This document shows, in pieces, positions 55,974-64,000 of a stretch of 64,000 nucleotides of DNA. A program made the position numbers and the translations under genes. Origin of the DNA: Streptomyces sp. TSRI0281 (GTDB lineage: Bacteria; Actinomycetota; Actinomycetes; Streptomycetales; Streptomycetaceae). Below the pieces are notes generated by a model. That model did not search any database. It was not told where the DNA came from and was given only the letters and a program-made list of their open reading frames with translations. Position 1 is the stretch's first letter, and every line of letters begins with the position of its first letter. The DNA lies in NCBI RefSeq assembly GCF_001905125.1, contig NZ_LWLE01000035.1, positions 130,749 through 194,748 of the forward strand. Direction: 5' to 3'.

Positions 55974-57479
55974 TTACGCGGCCAGTTTCGCCAGTGCCGC
56001 GTCCACCCGGGCGAGGCTCTTCTCGCGGCCCAGGATCTCCATGGACTCGAAGAGCGGCAGGCCGACCGTGCGGCCGGTGACGGCCACGCGGACCGGGGCC
56101 TGGGCCTTGCCGAGCTTCAGGCCGTGGGCCTCACCGGCGGTGAGCACGGCGTTCTTCAGGGCCTCGGCGTTCCACTCGGCGGCGGCCAGGTTGGCACGGG
56201 CCGTGGTCAGGAGGGCGTCGGAGCCCTCCTTCATCGCCTTGGTCCAGGACGCCTCGTCCTCGACGGGCTCGTCGAGGAAGAGGAAGTCGACGTTGTCGGT
56301 GATGTCCGAGAGGACGGTGACCCGCGTCTGGGCGTGCGGGGCGATCTCCGCGAACTTCTCCGCGTCGAAGGACTCCGGGGCCCACGGGGCGAACGGGGCC
56401 CTGAGCCAGGGTCCGCACGCCTCGGTGAACGCCTTCACGTCGAGCCTGCGTACGTGCTCGGCGTTGATGTGCTCGCACTTCTTGAGGTCGAAGCGGGCCG
56501 GGTTGGCGTTGACGTCCTTGATGTCGAACGCCGCGACCATCTCGTCCATGGTGAAGATGTCGCGGTCCTCGGCGATCGACCAGCCCAGCAGCGAGAGGTA
56601 GTTCAGCAGCCCCTCGGGGAGGAAGCCGCGCTCGCGGTAGAGGTTGAGCGAAGCCTGCGGGTCGCGCTTGGACAGCTTCTTGTTGCCCTCGCCCATGACG
56701 TACGGGAGGTGGCCGAAGGCCGGGGTGTCCTTGGCGATGCCCAGCTCGATGAGCGCCCGGTACAGGGCGATCTGGCGCGGGGTGGAGGAGAGCAGGTCCT
56801 CGCCGCGCAGGACGTGGGTGATCTCCATCAGCGCGTCGTCGACCGGGTTGACCAGCGTGTAGAGCGGGGCGCCGTTGGCCCGGACGATGCCGTAGTCCGG
56901 CACGTTCTCCGGCTGGACGGTGATGTCGCCGCGGACCAGGTCGGTGAAGGTGAGCGCCTCGTCGGGCATCCGGAAGCGGACGATGGAGGTGCGGCCCTCG
57001 GCCCGGTACGCGGCGATCCGCTCGGCCGTGAGGTCGCGGCAGTGACCGTCGTACCCGGACGGCCTGCCGGCCGCACGGGCGGCGTCGCGGCGGGTGTCGA
57101 GCTCCTCGGTGGTGCAGTAGCAGTGGTACGCGTGACCGGCCGCGAGGAGCTTGTCGGCGACGTCCTTGTAGATGTCCATGCGCTGCGACTGGCGGTACGG
57201 GGCGTGCGGGCCGCCGATCTCGGGGCCCTCGTCCCAGTCGAGGCCGAGCCAGCGCATCGAGTCGAGCAGCTGGTCGTACGACTCCTCGGAGTCGCGCGCC
57301 GCGTCGGTGTCCTCGATGCGGAAGACCAGGGTGCCCTTGTTGTGCCGGGCGAAGGCCCAGTTGAACAGGGCGGTCCGGACCAGGCCCACATGGGGGTTGC
57401 CGGTCGGGGAGGGACAGAAACGTACGCGAGGGGGTGTCCCCTGCGGAGCCGAGAGCTCGGGGATAGGTCCGTTAACCAC
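55974..57479 (-). CDS. gltX: glutamyl-tRNA synthetase
   Basis: 501 residues from GTG 57479 with AAGGTGATC upstream inside the preceding gene. Class I synthetase: HIGH-like PTGNPHVGLVRTALFNW (about 24-40), KMSKS-like KKLSKRD (about 257). The C-terminal anticodon-binding helical domain is present. It charges tRNA-Glu, three copies of which lie 2.7-3.1 kb away, and probably tRNA-Gln (then transamidated), as in most actinobacteria. It overlaps the FAH gene by 8 bp. Confidence 0.96.
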   Translation of the reverse strand: MVNGPIPELSAPQGTPPRVRFCPSPTGNPHVGLVRTALFNWAFARHNKGTLVFRIEDTDAARDSEESYDQLLDSMRWLGLDWDEGPEIGGPHAPYRQSQRMDIYKDVADKLLAAGHAYHCYCTTEELDTRRDAARAAGRPSGYDGHCRDLTAERIAAYRAEGRTSIVRFRMPDEALTFTDLVRGDITVQPENVPDYGIVRANGAPLYTLVNPVDDALMEITHVLRGEDLLSSTPRQIALYRALIELGIAKDTPAFGHLPYVMGEGNKKLSKRDPQASLNLYRERGFLPEGLLNYLSLLGWSIAEDRDIFTMDEMVAAFDIKDVNANPARFDLKKCEHINAEHVRRLDVKAFTEACGPWLRAPFAPWAPESFDAEKFAEIAPHAQTRVTVLSDITDNVDFLFLDEPVEDEASWTKAMKEGSDALLTTARANLAAAEWNAEALKNAVLTAGEAHGLKLGKAQAPVRVAVTGRTVGLPLFESMEILGREKSLARVDAALAKLAA

Positions 57480-58257
57480 GCTTGATCACCTTGTTGGTGA
57501 GAGTGCCGATGCCTTCGATGGTGACGGCGACCTCGTCGCCGACGTGCAGGGGTCCGACCCCCGCGGGAGTTCCGGTGAGGATCACATCGCCCGGAAGCAG
57601 GGTCATGGCTTCCGTGATGTGGACGACGATGTCCTCGATCGAGCGGACCATGTCGCTCGTACGGCCCAGTTGCCGTTGCTCGCCGTTGACCGTCGCCTGA
57701 ATGGTGAGGTCGTGCGGATCGAGGTCGGTCTCCACCCAGGGGCCGAGCGGGCAGGAGGTGTCGAAGCCCTTGGCCCTGGCCCACTGCTTCTCGCGCAGCT
57801 GGGCGTCGCGCGCGGTGACGTCGTTGGCGCAGGTGTAGCCGAAGATGACGTCCTTGACGCGCTCGCGCGGAACTTCGCGGCACATGCGGCCGATGACCAC
57901 GGCCAGCTCGGCCTCGTGGTGCAGCTCATTGGAGAAGGAGGGGTACTCGATCGCGTCGCCCGAGCCGATCACCGAGGTGGTGGGCTTGAAGAAGGCGACC
58001 GGGACATCGGGGACCTCGTTGCCGAGTTCGGCGGCGTGCTCCGCGTAGTTGCGGCCGATGGCCACGACCTTGTTGGGGAGCACGGGGGGCAGCAGCCGGA
58101 CCTTGTTCAGCGGGACCTTGGTGCCGGAGAGCTCGAAGTCGGCGTACGGAATGCCCTTGATGATGTCGAGGACGAGGCCACCGGATTCCACGGTGCCCTG
58201 ACCCTCGACGGCGCCGAAGGCGACATTGCCGTCGATGGAGAACCTGGCGATGCGCAC
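57472..58257 (-). CDS. fumarylacetoacetate hydrolase-family protein
   Basis: 261 residues from GTG 58257. FAH-fold enzyme: VVAIGRNYAEHAAELG (about 63-78), FFKPTTSVIGSGDAIEYP (about 88-105), metal ligands in HHEAELAVVIGR (ExE pattern, about 112-123), and DVTARDAQL. Members hydrolyse or decarboxylate 2-oxo acids, for example 2-hydroxyhepta-2,4-diene-1,7-dioate isomerase-like or oxaloacetate decarboxylase-like activity; the substrate cannot be fixed. Coupled to gltX by overlap, an association conserved in actinobacteria. Confidence 0.9.
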   Translation of the reverse strand: MRIARFSIDGNVAFGAVEGQGTVESGGLVLDIIKGIPYADFELSGTKVPLNKVRLLPPVLPNKVVAIGRNYAEHAAELGNEVPDVPVAFFKPTTSVIGSGDAIEYPSFSNELHHEAELAVVIGRMCREVPRERVKDVIFGYTCANDVTARDAQLREKQWARAKGFDTSCPLGPWVETDLDPHDLTIQATVNGEQRQLGRTSDMVRSIEDIVVHITEAMTLLPGDVILTGTPAGVGPLHVGDEVAVTIEGIGTLTNKVIKRG

Positions 58258-58339
58258 GGGATGCTGTCGCCCCTCACTTGCTCGCTGACTGAAGACTGAC
58301 GCTCCAGGCTAACGCGGGTGAGGGGGACAGCCACGCCGA

Positions 58340-58522
58340 TCAGCGCGGGGTCGCGACCGGCGCTTCCATCAGGATGGTGCGGCGCGGGTTGGCCGTCTGG
58401 GTGGGCAGGTCGACGGCGTGCTCCGGCAGCTCCGGCGTCTGCAGCGCTTCGGCGTCCTTGAGGTGCGCCAGCGTGGTGCGCCGGGGGTTGGCAATGTTGC
58501 GGAACATCATCGTCGTCTTCAT
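58340..58522 (-). CDS. small protein with duplicated ANPRRT(T/I)L motif, unknown function
   Basis: 60 residues from ATG 58522 (in-frame ATGs at 58510 and 58507 are alternatives; no start has a strong ribosome site). The motif ANPRRTTL near residue 10 recurs as ANPRRTIL near residue 46, separated by an acidic/proline linker (KDAEALQTPELPEHAVDLP). No signal peptide, membrane helix or cysteine. I recognise no named family; the exact internal duplication and absence of hydrophobic core suggest two short linear binding motifs, or a peptide precursor. It lies 82 bp upstream of FAH and divergent from cvn1. Confidence 0.6.
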   Translation of the reverse strand: MKTTMMFRNIANPRRTTLAHLKDAEALQTPELPEHAVDLPTQTANPRRTILMEAPVATPR

Positions 58523-59101
58523 CTGCCGTATGGACCCTGTCGGTGTGGGCGCCGCCCGGAGGGGCACCGGCTTGTCGGATTCGCCATCCCTAGTAAAGCG
58601 TCAGGCTAAACATCCAATTCCCCGCAGCAGCAGGGAAGAGACGACGATCATCATGTGAGTTTGCTCACGAAGTTATCGACAATTCGAACATACCGGTCAG
58701 CTGACCCCGCTTCAGGAAACGGACATTGCACCACTGAATCAACCATTCCGCTCCTGATCATGCCGACTGGGACACCCCCCACCCGCCATCAACTCATCCG
58801 CAATAGTCCGATTTAACCATGAACACTCTGCACTGCTTGTTACTCCCTCATCACAACGTGTCACCCAGGTCACAGCCCGGTACGTGGGCCTTGTTGGAGA
58901 TCCGGCACTGTGCTGGAATTCCACGCACCGCCGCGGGTTTCAGGCCGGCGCGCAGGGGCGCAACGCAGCGCCGAGTGGCGGCGGGAGGGGGAGAACGCCG
59001 GTCACTCACGACCACCATGGGGCGCGTCCAGCGCCCCACGACGCCGACACCGTCCCACCCGCCTGGCGGAGGGGACGCCTGGTCCAGAGGTTGCGACGCT
59101 A
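58523..59101. other. 579-bp divergent intergenic region upstream of cvn1
   Basis: Notably AT-rich between about 58590 and 58880 compared with surroundings, so it is a likely promoter region for cvnA1 and the small ANPRRT gene. It includes a 12-bp palindrome GGTCAGCTGACC (58695-58706). The part 58910-59101 is in frame with cvnA1 but lacks conserved character, and I treat it as leader. Confidence 0.55.
58695..58706. promoter_or_regulatory. 12-bp palindrome in the cvn1 upstream region
   Basis: GGTCAGCTGACC, fully self-complementary, in the AT-rich part of the divergent region. Possible operator; no regulator assigned. Confidence 0.35.
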
Positions 59102-62100
59102 GTGCAGGGACGTTTCAAGAGGGATGGCAGTGCTCCGGCGGAACAGGAGCCGCGCGGCGGGACCGACCGCGGTTCCTCCCCCCAGCACGCCCAGAACCCC
59201 GGACCGGCCGCAGCCGGTGAAGGCGGCGACCGTGCGCAGCGCCCGGACACGACGACGGGCGGCGGCGCCGAGCCGGCCACTCCCCTCAAGCCCCGCGGCC
59301 CGATCAACACGGGGTCGCGCATAGCGCTCCGCAACTGGCGCATCAGCACCCGTCTGGTCTCCCTCCTCGCCCTTCCGGTGGTCGCCGCGACCACGCTGGG
59401 CGGACTGCGCATCAACGAGTCGATGAACGACATGCAGCAGCTGGAGCACATGCAGCTGCTGACGAGGATGACCAAGCAGGCGACCACGCTCGCCCAGGCA
59501 CTCCAGGTGGAGCGCGACCAGTCGGCCGGTCCGCTGTCCAACAAGTCGAAGGCGACCGACTACAAGGTCACCGAGCCCCGGAAGAAGACCGACCGGGCCA
59601 AGGACGCGTTCTTCGACGCCACGAACGCCATCGGTGACGCCCAGGGCGACGAGGCGCTCGAAGGCATCCACGCGAGCGTCGCCCAGATCGCGTCGCTGCT
59701 CGGCGACATCCGTACGATCCGCAAGACGGCGTACGCGGAGGGCTCCCCGAGTCTCAACACGATCGACCAGTACAGCCAGCTGATCACCTCGCTGCTGAGC
59801 CTCTCGCAGGACATGGCGCAGGCGACCAGCAACCCGGAGATGATCAAGCGGACCCGTGCCCTGGCGGCGTTCTCGTCCGCCAAGGAGTACGCCTCGGTCC
59901 AGCGGGCGATCATCGCCGCGGCGCTTCCCGGCGGCAGCGTCAAGGAGCCGCACCTCAACCCGAACGACCAGCAGTTCGGTCAGAACGCGCTGGCGAAGGA
60001 ATCCCGGGCCCTCACCTCGTTCAACACGATCTACGGGACCACCGGGGACAGCGCGGCCGAGCTGACGGCGCCGCTGGACAACGGCAACCCCGAGATCAAC
60101 GCCGCGAACATGTACGCGAAGCGGGTCCTGGACACCACCTCGGACCTCAACGACACCAAGAAGGTCCGCTCGTACCTCGACTGGTACGACCAGAGCTCCA
60201 CCAAGATCAACGCGATGCAGACGATCGAGGCCACCCTCCTCAGCGACATGGAGGCCAAGGCCCGCGAGCTGCGCGAGGCATCGCAGCGCGAAGCGATCAT
60301 CAACGGTGCGGTCATCCTGCTCGTGCTCGGTGTCTCGCTGGTCGGCGCCTTCGTCGTGGCACGGTCGATGATCCGCTCGCTGCGGCGCCTTCAGGACACC
60401 GCTACGCGTGTTGCGCAGGACCGACTGCCCGAACTCGTCAAGCAGCTCTCCGAGACCGACCCCCAGGATGTCGACACCTCGGTCGAGTCGGTCGGTGTGC
60501 ACTCCCGGGACGAGATCGGCCAGGTGGCCGCGGCCTTCGACGACGTGCACCGCGAGGCCGTCCGCCTCGCCGCCGAACAGGCGCTGCTGCGGGGCAACGT
60601 CAACGCGATGTTCACCAACCTCTCGCGCCGTTCGCAGGGCCTCATCCAGCGTCAGCTCTCGCTCATCTCCGAGCTGGAGTCGCGCGAGGCCGACCCGGAC
60701 CAGCTGTCCTCGCTCTTCAAGCTCGACCACCTCGCGACCCGTATGCGCCGTAACGGTGAGAACCTGCTGGTCCTCGCCGGTGAGGAGCCCGGCCGCCGGT
60801 GGACCCGCCCCGTGCCGCTGGTCGACGTGCTCCGTGCCGCCGCCTCCGAGGTGGAGCAGTACGAGCGCATCGAACTGGCCGCGGTGCCCGCCACCGAGGT
60901 CGCGGGCCGGGTCGTCAACGACCTCGTGCACCTGCTCGCCGAGCTGCTGGAGAACGCCACGTCGTTCTCCTCGCCGCAGACGAAGGTCCGGGTCACCGGT
61001 CACGCACTGCCCGACGGGCGGGTGCTCGTCGAGATCCACGACACCGGCATCGGCCTCTCCCCCGAGGACCTCGCGGCGATCAACGAGCGGCTCGCGGCGC
61101 CGCCCACCGTGGATGTCTCGGTCTCCCGCCGCATGGGCCTGTTCGTGGTCGGCCGGCTGTCCCTGCGTCACGGCATCCGGATCCAGCTGCGTCCCTCCGA
61201 CTCCGGTGGCACGACCGCGCTGGTCATGCTGCCCGTCGATGTCGCGCACGGTGGCAAGCAGCCCCTTCCCAAGCAGGGCCCCGGTCAGCACTCCGGCGCG
61301 CCCGGCGGTCTGCTCGCCGGTACGGGTCCGGGTCCGGGCAGCGCCCCGCGTCCGGGCCTCGGCGGCGGTCCTTCCGCCCCGCCCGCGAAGGGTCTCGGCA
61401 CGGGTCCCGGCAGCTCGCGCGGCCAGGTCGGTGCGGGCACCGGCCCGCGGGCCGCACTGCCCTCACGCGACACCGGGCCGCGTCAGCCGCAGTCCCAGCA
61501 GAACAACGGCCCGCAGAACCCCGGCCAGCAGAACCCCGCTCAGCAGGGTCCCGGTCAGCAGGGTCCCGGCCGCCCGAACCAGGCTCCGCAGGGCGGTCCG
61601 CAGGACTTCCCGCGCCAGGAACCGCAGCGCCACGGCGGCGGCCTCTCCGGCGCCTTCGGCGGCGGTGCCCGGCTGGGTGCCCGCGGCCAGGGCGAGACGC
61701 CCGGCCGTACGGATTCGGGTCAGCCCAACCTGTTCGGCCACGGTGGTCCGGTTCCGCAGGGCCCGAACGCCCGCCAGGGGCAGTTCGCACCGCAGGACCC
61801 GTTCGCACCCCAGGACCCGTTCGCCCAGCAGGGCCAGAACAACGGGCCCGTCCCGCCGCAGCAGCCGCAGCAGCCCCTCCAGGGTCAGAACGGTCCCGGC
61901 ACCCAGGGCGGCCTCCAGCAGCCCGGCGGCCCCGGCGGCCCCGGCCGTCAGCTGCCGCCGCCCGGTGGTCCGCGTGCCGAGCTGCCCGGGGGCAACCCGC
62001 AGCCGCAGCGCCCGCAGGCCACCAGCTGGGGCGTCGAGGAGCAGGGAGCGCAGCGGCGTACCCCGCTGGACGCTCCGCGCGGTCACGAGGAGCCCGACTC

Positions 62101-62986
62101 CACCGGCCGGTTCGCCCGGCCGGCCGGACCCGGCCAGGACGCCGGACCGGGCCAGGACCGGCCGTTCGACGCCCCGCCGGTCCGGCGCCGGCCCATGGAC
62201 GACCGTCAGGGCCCCGGGGCCACCTCCGAGTTCGCCCGACCCGACTTCTCGGCGCCGCAGGCACCTCAGTTCCCCCAGGCGCCGCAGTTCCCGCAGTCGG
62301 ACGCGCAGGACCCGGCGAGCACCGCGCAGTTCGCGCGCCCCGACTTCAACGCCCCGCGCCCGCAGGACCAGGGGCTGCCCGCACCGCGTCAGCGCGGCCG
62401 GGACGACAGCGACTTCGGCGTACCGCGTCCGTCGGCCTCACCGGCCGGCGAGGCGCCGCACCGTCCCATGCTGCCGCAGCAGCCCCAGCCGGAGGCACTG
62501 CCGCCGGCCGGTCCGGGGGACGGGCGGACGCCGCTGTACGACACGCTGGAGACCAACTGGTTCCACGGCCCGCAGCAGGGTGGCCAGCAGCCGCCCGCCG
62601 CCGGGCCGCAGGCACCGGGCGCTCCGGACTCCGGGGCTCCGCTGGCGCCCATGCCGCGTCGTGAGGCGGCCGACACCGGGGCCACCGCTTCGTGGCGTGC
62701 CTCGCCCAACGACGAACTCGTCCGTCAGGCCGAGCGGGTCAAGAAACCGGCGGCGGGCGGGGTCACCACCTCCGGACTGCCGCGCCGTGTTCCGCGTGCC
62801 AATTTGGTGCCGGGCACCGCACAGCAGCAGAATCACCAGACCGGACCTCAGGTTTCGCGTGCGCCCGATGACGTGCGCGGGCGTCTGACCAATCTCCGCC
62901 GGGGCATCCAGCAGGGCCGGCAGGCCAACAACGGCCAGTCGACCGGCAGTTTCCAACTCGGCCCCACTCACCAGCAGGAGCGTTAG
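59102..62986 (+). CDS. cvnA1: conservon sensor histidine kinase-like protein CvnA1
   Basis: 1294 residues from GTG 59102 (AGAGG upstream; the frame opens at 58910). A cytoplasmic low-complexity N-terminus (about 1-75) is followed by membrane helix 1 (about 84-102), an extracytoplasmic nitrate/nitrite-sensor-like helical domain, helix 2 (about 398-420), HAMP and a GHKL ATPase domain. The ATPase has N box LLAELLENATSFSSP (about 610-625), DTGIGLS (about 646) and RRMGLFVVGRLS (about 676). No canonical H-box phosphorylation motif is obvious. About 550 C-terminal residues are Pro/Gln/Gly-rich and disordered. First gene of a cvn operon whose products form a G-protein-coupled-like membrane complex. 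Confidence 0.93.
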   Translation: MQGRFKRDGSAPAEQEPRGGTDRGSSPQHAQNPGPAAAGEGGDRAQRPDTTTGGGAEPATPLKPRGPINTGSRIALRNWRISTRLVSLLALPVVAATTLGGLRINESMNDMQQLEHMQLLTRMTKQATTLAQALQVERDQSAGPLSNKSKATDYKVTEPRKKTDRAKDAFFDATNAIGDAQGDEALEGIHASVAQIASLLGDIRTIRKTAYAEGSPSLNTIDQYSQLITSLLSLSQDMAQATSNPEMIKRTRALAAFSSAKEYASVQRAIIAAALPGGSVKEPHLNPNDQQFGQNALAKESRALTSFNTIYGTTGDSAAELTAPLDNGNPEINAANMYAKRVLDTTSDLNDTKKVRSYLDWYDQSSTKINAMQTIEATLLSDMEAKARELREASQREAIINGAVILLVLGVSLVGAFVVARSMIRSLRRLQDTATRVAQDRLPELVKQLSETDPQDVDTSVESVGVHSRDEIGQVAAAFDDVHREAVRLAAEQALLRGNVNAMFTNLSRRSQGLIQRQLSLISELESREADPDQLSSLFKLDHLATRMRRNGENLLVLAGEEPGRRWTRPVPLVDVLRAAASEVEQYERIELAAVPATEVAGRVVNDLVHLLAELLENATSFSSPQTKVRVTGHALPDGRVLVEIHDTGIGLSPEDLAAINERLAAPPTVDVSVSRRMGLFVVGRLSLRHGIRIQLRPSDSGGTTALVMLPVDVAHGGKQPLPKQGPGQHSGAPGGLLAGTGPGPGSAPRPGLGGGPSAPPAKGLGTGPGSSRGQVGAGTGPRAALPSRDTGPRQPQSQQNNGPQNPGQQNPAQQGPGQQGPGRPNQAPQGGPQDFPRQEPQRHGGGLSGAFGGGARLGARGQGETPGRTDSGQPNLFGHGGPVPQGPNARQGQFAPQDPFAPQDPFAQQGQNNGPVPPQQPQQPLQGQNGPGTQGGLQQPGGPGGPGRQLPPPGGPRAELPGGNPQPQRPQATSWGVEEQGAQRRTPLDAPRGHEEPDSTGRFARPAGPGQDAGPGQDRPFDAPPVRRRPMDDRQGPGATSEFARPDFSAPQAPQFPQAPQFPQSDAQDPASTAQFARPDFNAPRPQDQGLPAPRQRGRDDSDFGVPRPSASPAGEAPHRPMLPQQPQPEALPPAGPGDGRTPLYDTLETNWFHGPQQGGQQPPAAGPQAPGAPDSGAPLAPMPRREAADTGATASWRASPNDELVRQAERVKKPAAGGVTTSGLPRRVPRANLVPGTAQQQNHQTGPQVSRAPDDVRGRLTNLRRGIQQGRQANNGQSTGSFQLGPTHQQER
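61260..62700 (+). repeat. low-complexity Pro/Gln/Gly-rich coding repeats in cvnA1
   Basis: The segment encodes repeated short units such as QQGPGQ, FAPQDP and PQFPQAPQFPQ. These are in-frame tandem DNA repeats (for example around 61540-61570 and 61790-61830), prone to slippage. Confidence 0.7.
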
Positions 62987-62995
62987 TTGAGCCCC

Positions 62996-63409
62996 ATGAG
63001 TCAGGCCGCGCAGAATCTGAACTGGCTGATCACCAACTTCGTGGACAACACCCCCGGGGTGTCGCACACGGTGGTGGTCTCCGCCGATGGGCTGCTGCTG
63101 GCGATGTCCGAGGGATTCCCCCGGGACCGCGCCGACCAGCTCGCCGCCGTCGCCTCCGGGCTCACCTCGCTGACCGCGGGTGCCTCCCGGATCTTCGAGG
63201 GCGGTGCCGTCAGCCAGACGGTGGTGGAGATGGAGCGCGGATTCCTCTTCCTGATGTCCATCTCGGACGGTTCCTCGCTGGCCGTTCTCGCCCACCCGGA
63301 CGCCGACATCGGTCTGGTCGGGTACGAGATGGCCCTGCTGGTGGACCGTGCGGGCACCGTCCTCACGCCCGACCTCCGCGCCGAGCTCCAGGGCAGTCTG
63401 CTCCACTAG
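62996..63409 (+). CDS. cvnB1: conservon roadblock/LC7 protein CvnB1
   Basis: 137 residues from ATG 62996 (a TTG at 62987 immediately after the cvnA1 stop is an alternative). Roadblock/LC7 domain: NWLITNFVDNTPGVSHTVVVSADGLLLAMS, then LAAVASGLTSLTAGA. In other bacteria such proteins act as GTPase-activating partners of small Ras-like GTPases; here the partner is CvnD1. Confidence 0.95.
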   Translation: MSQAAQNLNWLITNFVDNTPGVSHTVVVSADGLLLAMSEGFPRDRADQLAAVASGLTSLTAGASRIFEGGAVSQTVVEMERGFLFLMSISDGSSLAVLAHPDADIGLVGYEMALLVDRAGTVLTPDLRAELQGSLLH

Positions 63410-63543
63410 GCGGCCATGCAGCGGATACCCGACACGATCCCCCCAGGTACTTCCCACAACCCTCACCCGTCCGGCCGCCACAGCCCCCTCACCGGCCCCT
63501 TCAGACGGCAAGCCGACAGCCTGTTGTCACGCCCGGAGGATTC

Positions 63544-63951
63544 ATGACCCCGCCACCCGCCTCACACGATCCGTACGGCGCACTGCATCACGCGTCGTAC
63601 GACGGTGAAGGCGACCAGCCGCTGGTCCGTCCGTACGCCATGACCGGCGGCCGGACCCGGCCGCGCTACCAGCTAGCGATAGAGGCACTGGTCAGCACGA
63701 CGGCAGACCCGGCGCATCTGGGAACACTGCTCCCCGAGCACCAGCGGATCTGCCACCTGTGCCGCGAGGTCAAGTCGGTGGCCGAGGTCTCGGCACTGCT
63801 GTCCATGCCGCTCGGCGTGGCCCGGATTCTCGTCGCGGACCTGGCGGAAGCCGGCATGGTGGCCATCCACCAGCCGGGCAATGGAGAGGCCGGCGGCGCG
63901 CCGGATGTGACACTGCTCGAAAGGGTGCTCAGTGGACTTCGCAAGCTCTAG
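63544..63951 (+). CDS. cvnC1: conservon DUF742 protein CvnC1
   Basis: 135 residues from ATG 63544 (CGGAGGATTC upstream). DUF742 signature: VRPYAMTGGRTRP (about 29-41), then a winged-helix-like region (EHQRICHLCREVKSVAEVSALLSMPLGVARILVADLAEAGMV). A likely adaptor of the CvnB/CvnD module. It overlaps cvnD1 by 20 bp. Confidence 0.95.
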   Translation: MTPPPASHDPYGALHHASYDGEGDQPLVRPYAMTGGRTRPRYQLAIEALVSTTADPAHLGTLLPEHQRICHLCREVKSVAEVSALLSMPLGVARILVADLAEAGMVAIHQPGNGEAGGAPDVTLLERVLSGLRKL

Positions 63952-64000
63952 CGGCGGTACGGGACGTGCCACCACCTCGGCGAAGATCGTGGTGGCGGGC
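63932..64000 (+). CDS. cvnD1: conservon GTPase CvnD1, 5' end only
   Basis: GTG 63932 overlaps the cvnC1 end; 23 codons (VDFASSSGG, then TTSAKIVVAG) are present before the window ends. IVVAG leads into the expected GGFGVGKT-type P-loop of the Ras-like ATP/GTP-binding protein, which lies outside. Identification rests on position in the cvnABCD order and this first strand. Confidence 0.85.
   Translation, partial: MDFASSSGGTGRATTSAKIVVAG

Noticed and set aside
58340..58522. Calling the ANPRRT protein a RiPP precursor
   Set aside because: No modifying enzymes, protease or transporter adjacent and no recognisable leader/core division; reported only as an unexplained small protein.

Overview
This is chromosomal DNA of a streptomycete. 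It is very GC-rich with strong third-position GC bias. The gene order (ftsH / ffh / glnD-glnK-amtB / nsdA / ftsY / smc / acyP / mutM / rnc / rpmF / DUF177 / sepIVA-like / coaD / rsmD / recG / DAK / rpmB / thiD-thiL / ddl / gpsA / plsC / cofC / hupS / leuD-leuC / ndgR / gltX / cvn1) is the conserved actinobacterial core block. It is recognisable in both Streptomyces and mycobacteria, and the Streptomyces-specific genes nsdA, hupS, ndgR and the cvn1 conservon fix the genus. All identifications were read from protein sequence and context; no database search was run.

Layout. Positions 1-2543 hold the 3' end of a methyltransferase-like gene and an FtsH protease. Positions 2720-10611 hold the most unusual segment: an eight-gene, single-strand cluster homologous to the poorly understood Escherichia coli yhf operon (yhfZ, yhfY, yhfU, yhfT, php/yhfV, yhfS, yhfX, yhfW). 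It encodes a GntR-like regulator, a PRD-domain protein, a small DUF2620 protein, a polytopic membrane protein, a phosphotriesterase-like metalloenzyme, two PLP enzymes of different folds and a phosphopentomutase-like enzyme. An AT-rich motif is repeated upstream of yhfZ and yhfY, and a perfect 19-bp inverted repeat lies in the middle of the cluster. Positions 10643-16695 hold SRP protein Ffh and the nitrogen-control operon amtB-glnK-glnD behind a GlnR-type box array. Positions 16902-23611 hold nsdA, a Prim-Pol-like protein, ftsY, a luciferase-like oxidoreductase and a sugar-porter MFS protein. Positions 23820-32651 run from smc, with an unusual repetitive insertion near its hinge, to rnc and rpmF.

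Positions 32654-40343 hold housekeeping genes for cell division, CoA synthesis, rRNA modification, recombination and lipid/DAK kinase function, ending at rpmB. Positions 40503-47320 hold thiamine kinases, an Lrp ligand-binding protein, a lipoprotein, D-Ala-D-Ala ligase, glycerolipid genes and the F420 gene cofC, which has no ATG/GTG/TTG start. Positions 47443-52856 hold hupS, leucine biosynthesis with divergent ndgR, and a divergent MerR/DUF4188 pair around a perfect palindrome. Positions 52923-53415 hold five tRNAs (three Glu-CUC, two Gln-CUG) in a partly duplicated array. The window ends with a HAD phosphatase, a divergent SDR/TetR pair, gltX and a FAH-family gene, a small protein with a duplicated ANPRRT motif, and the cvn1 conservon (cvnA, cvnB, cvnC and the first 23 codons of cvnD).

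Functionally the window combines SRP targeting, chromosome segregation and compaction, nitrogen sensing, cell-envelope precursor and cofactor supply, and leucine biosynthesis. The yhf cluster stands apart as an orphan transport/catabolic module between ftsH and ffh.
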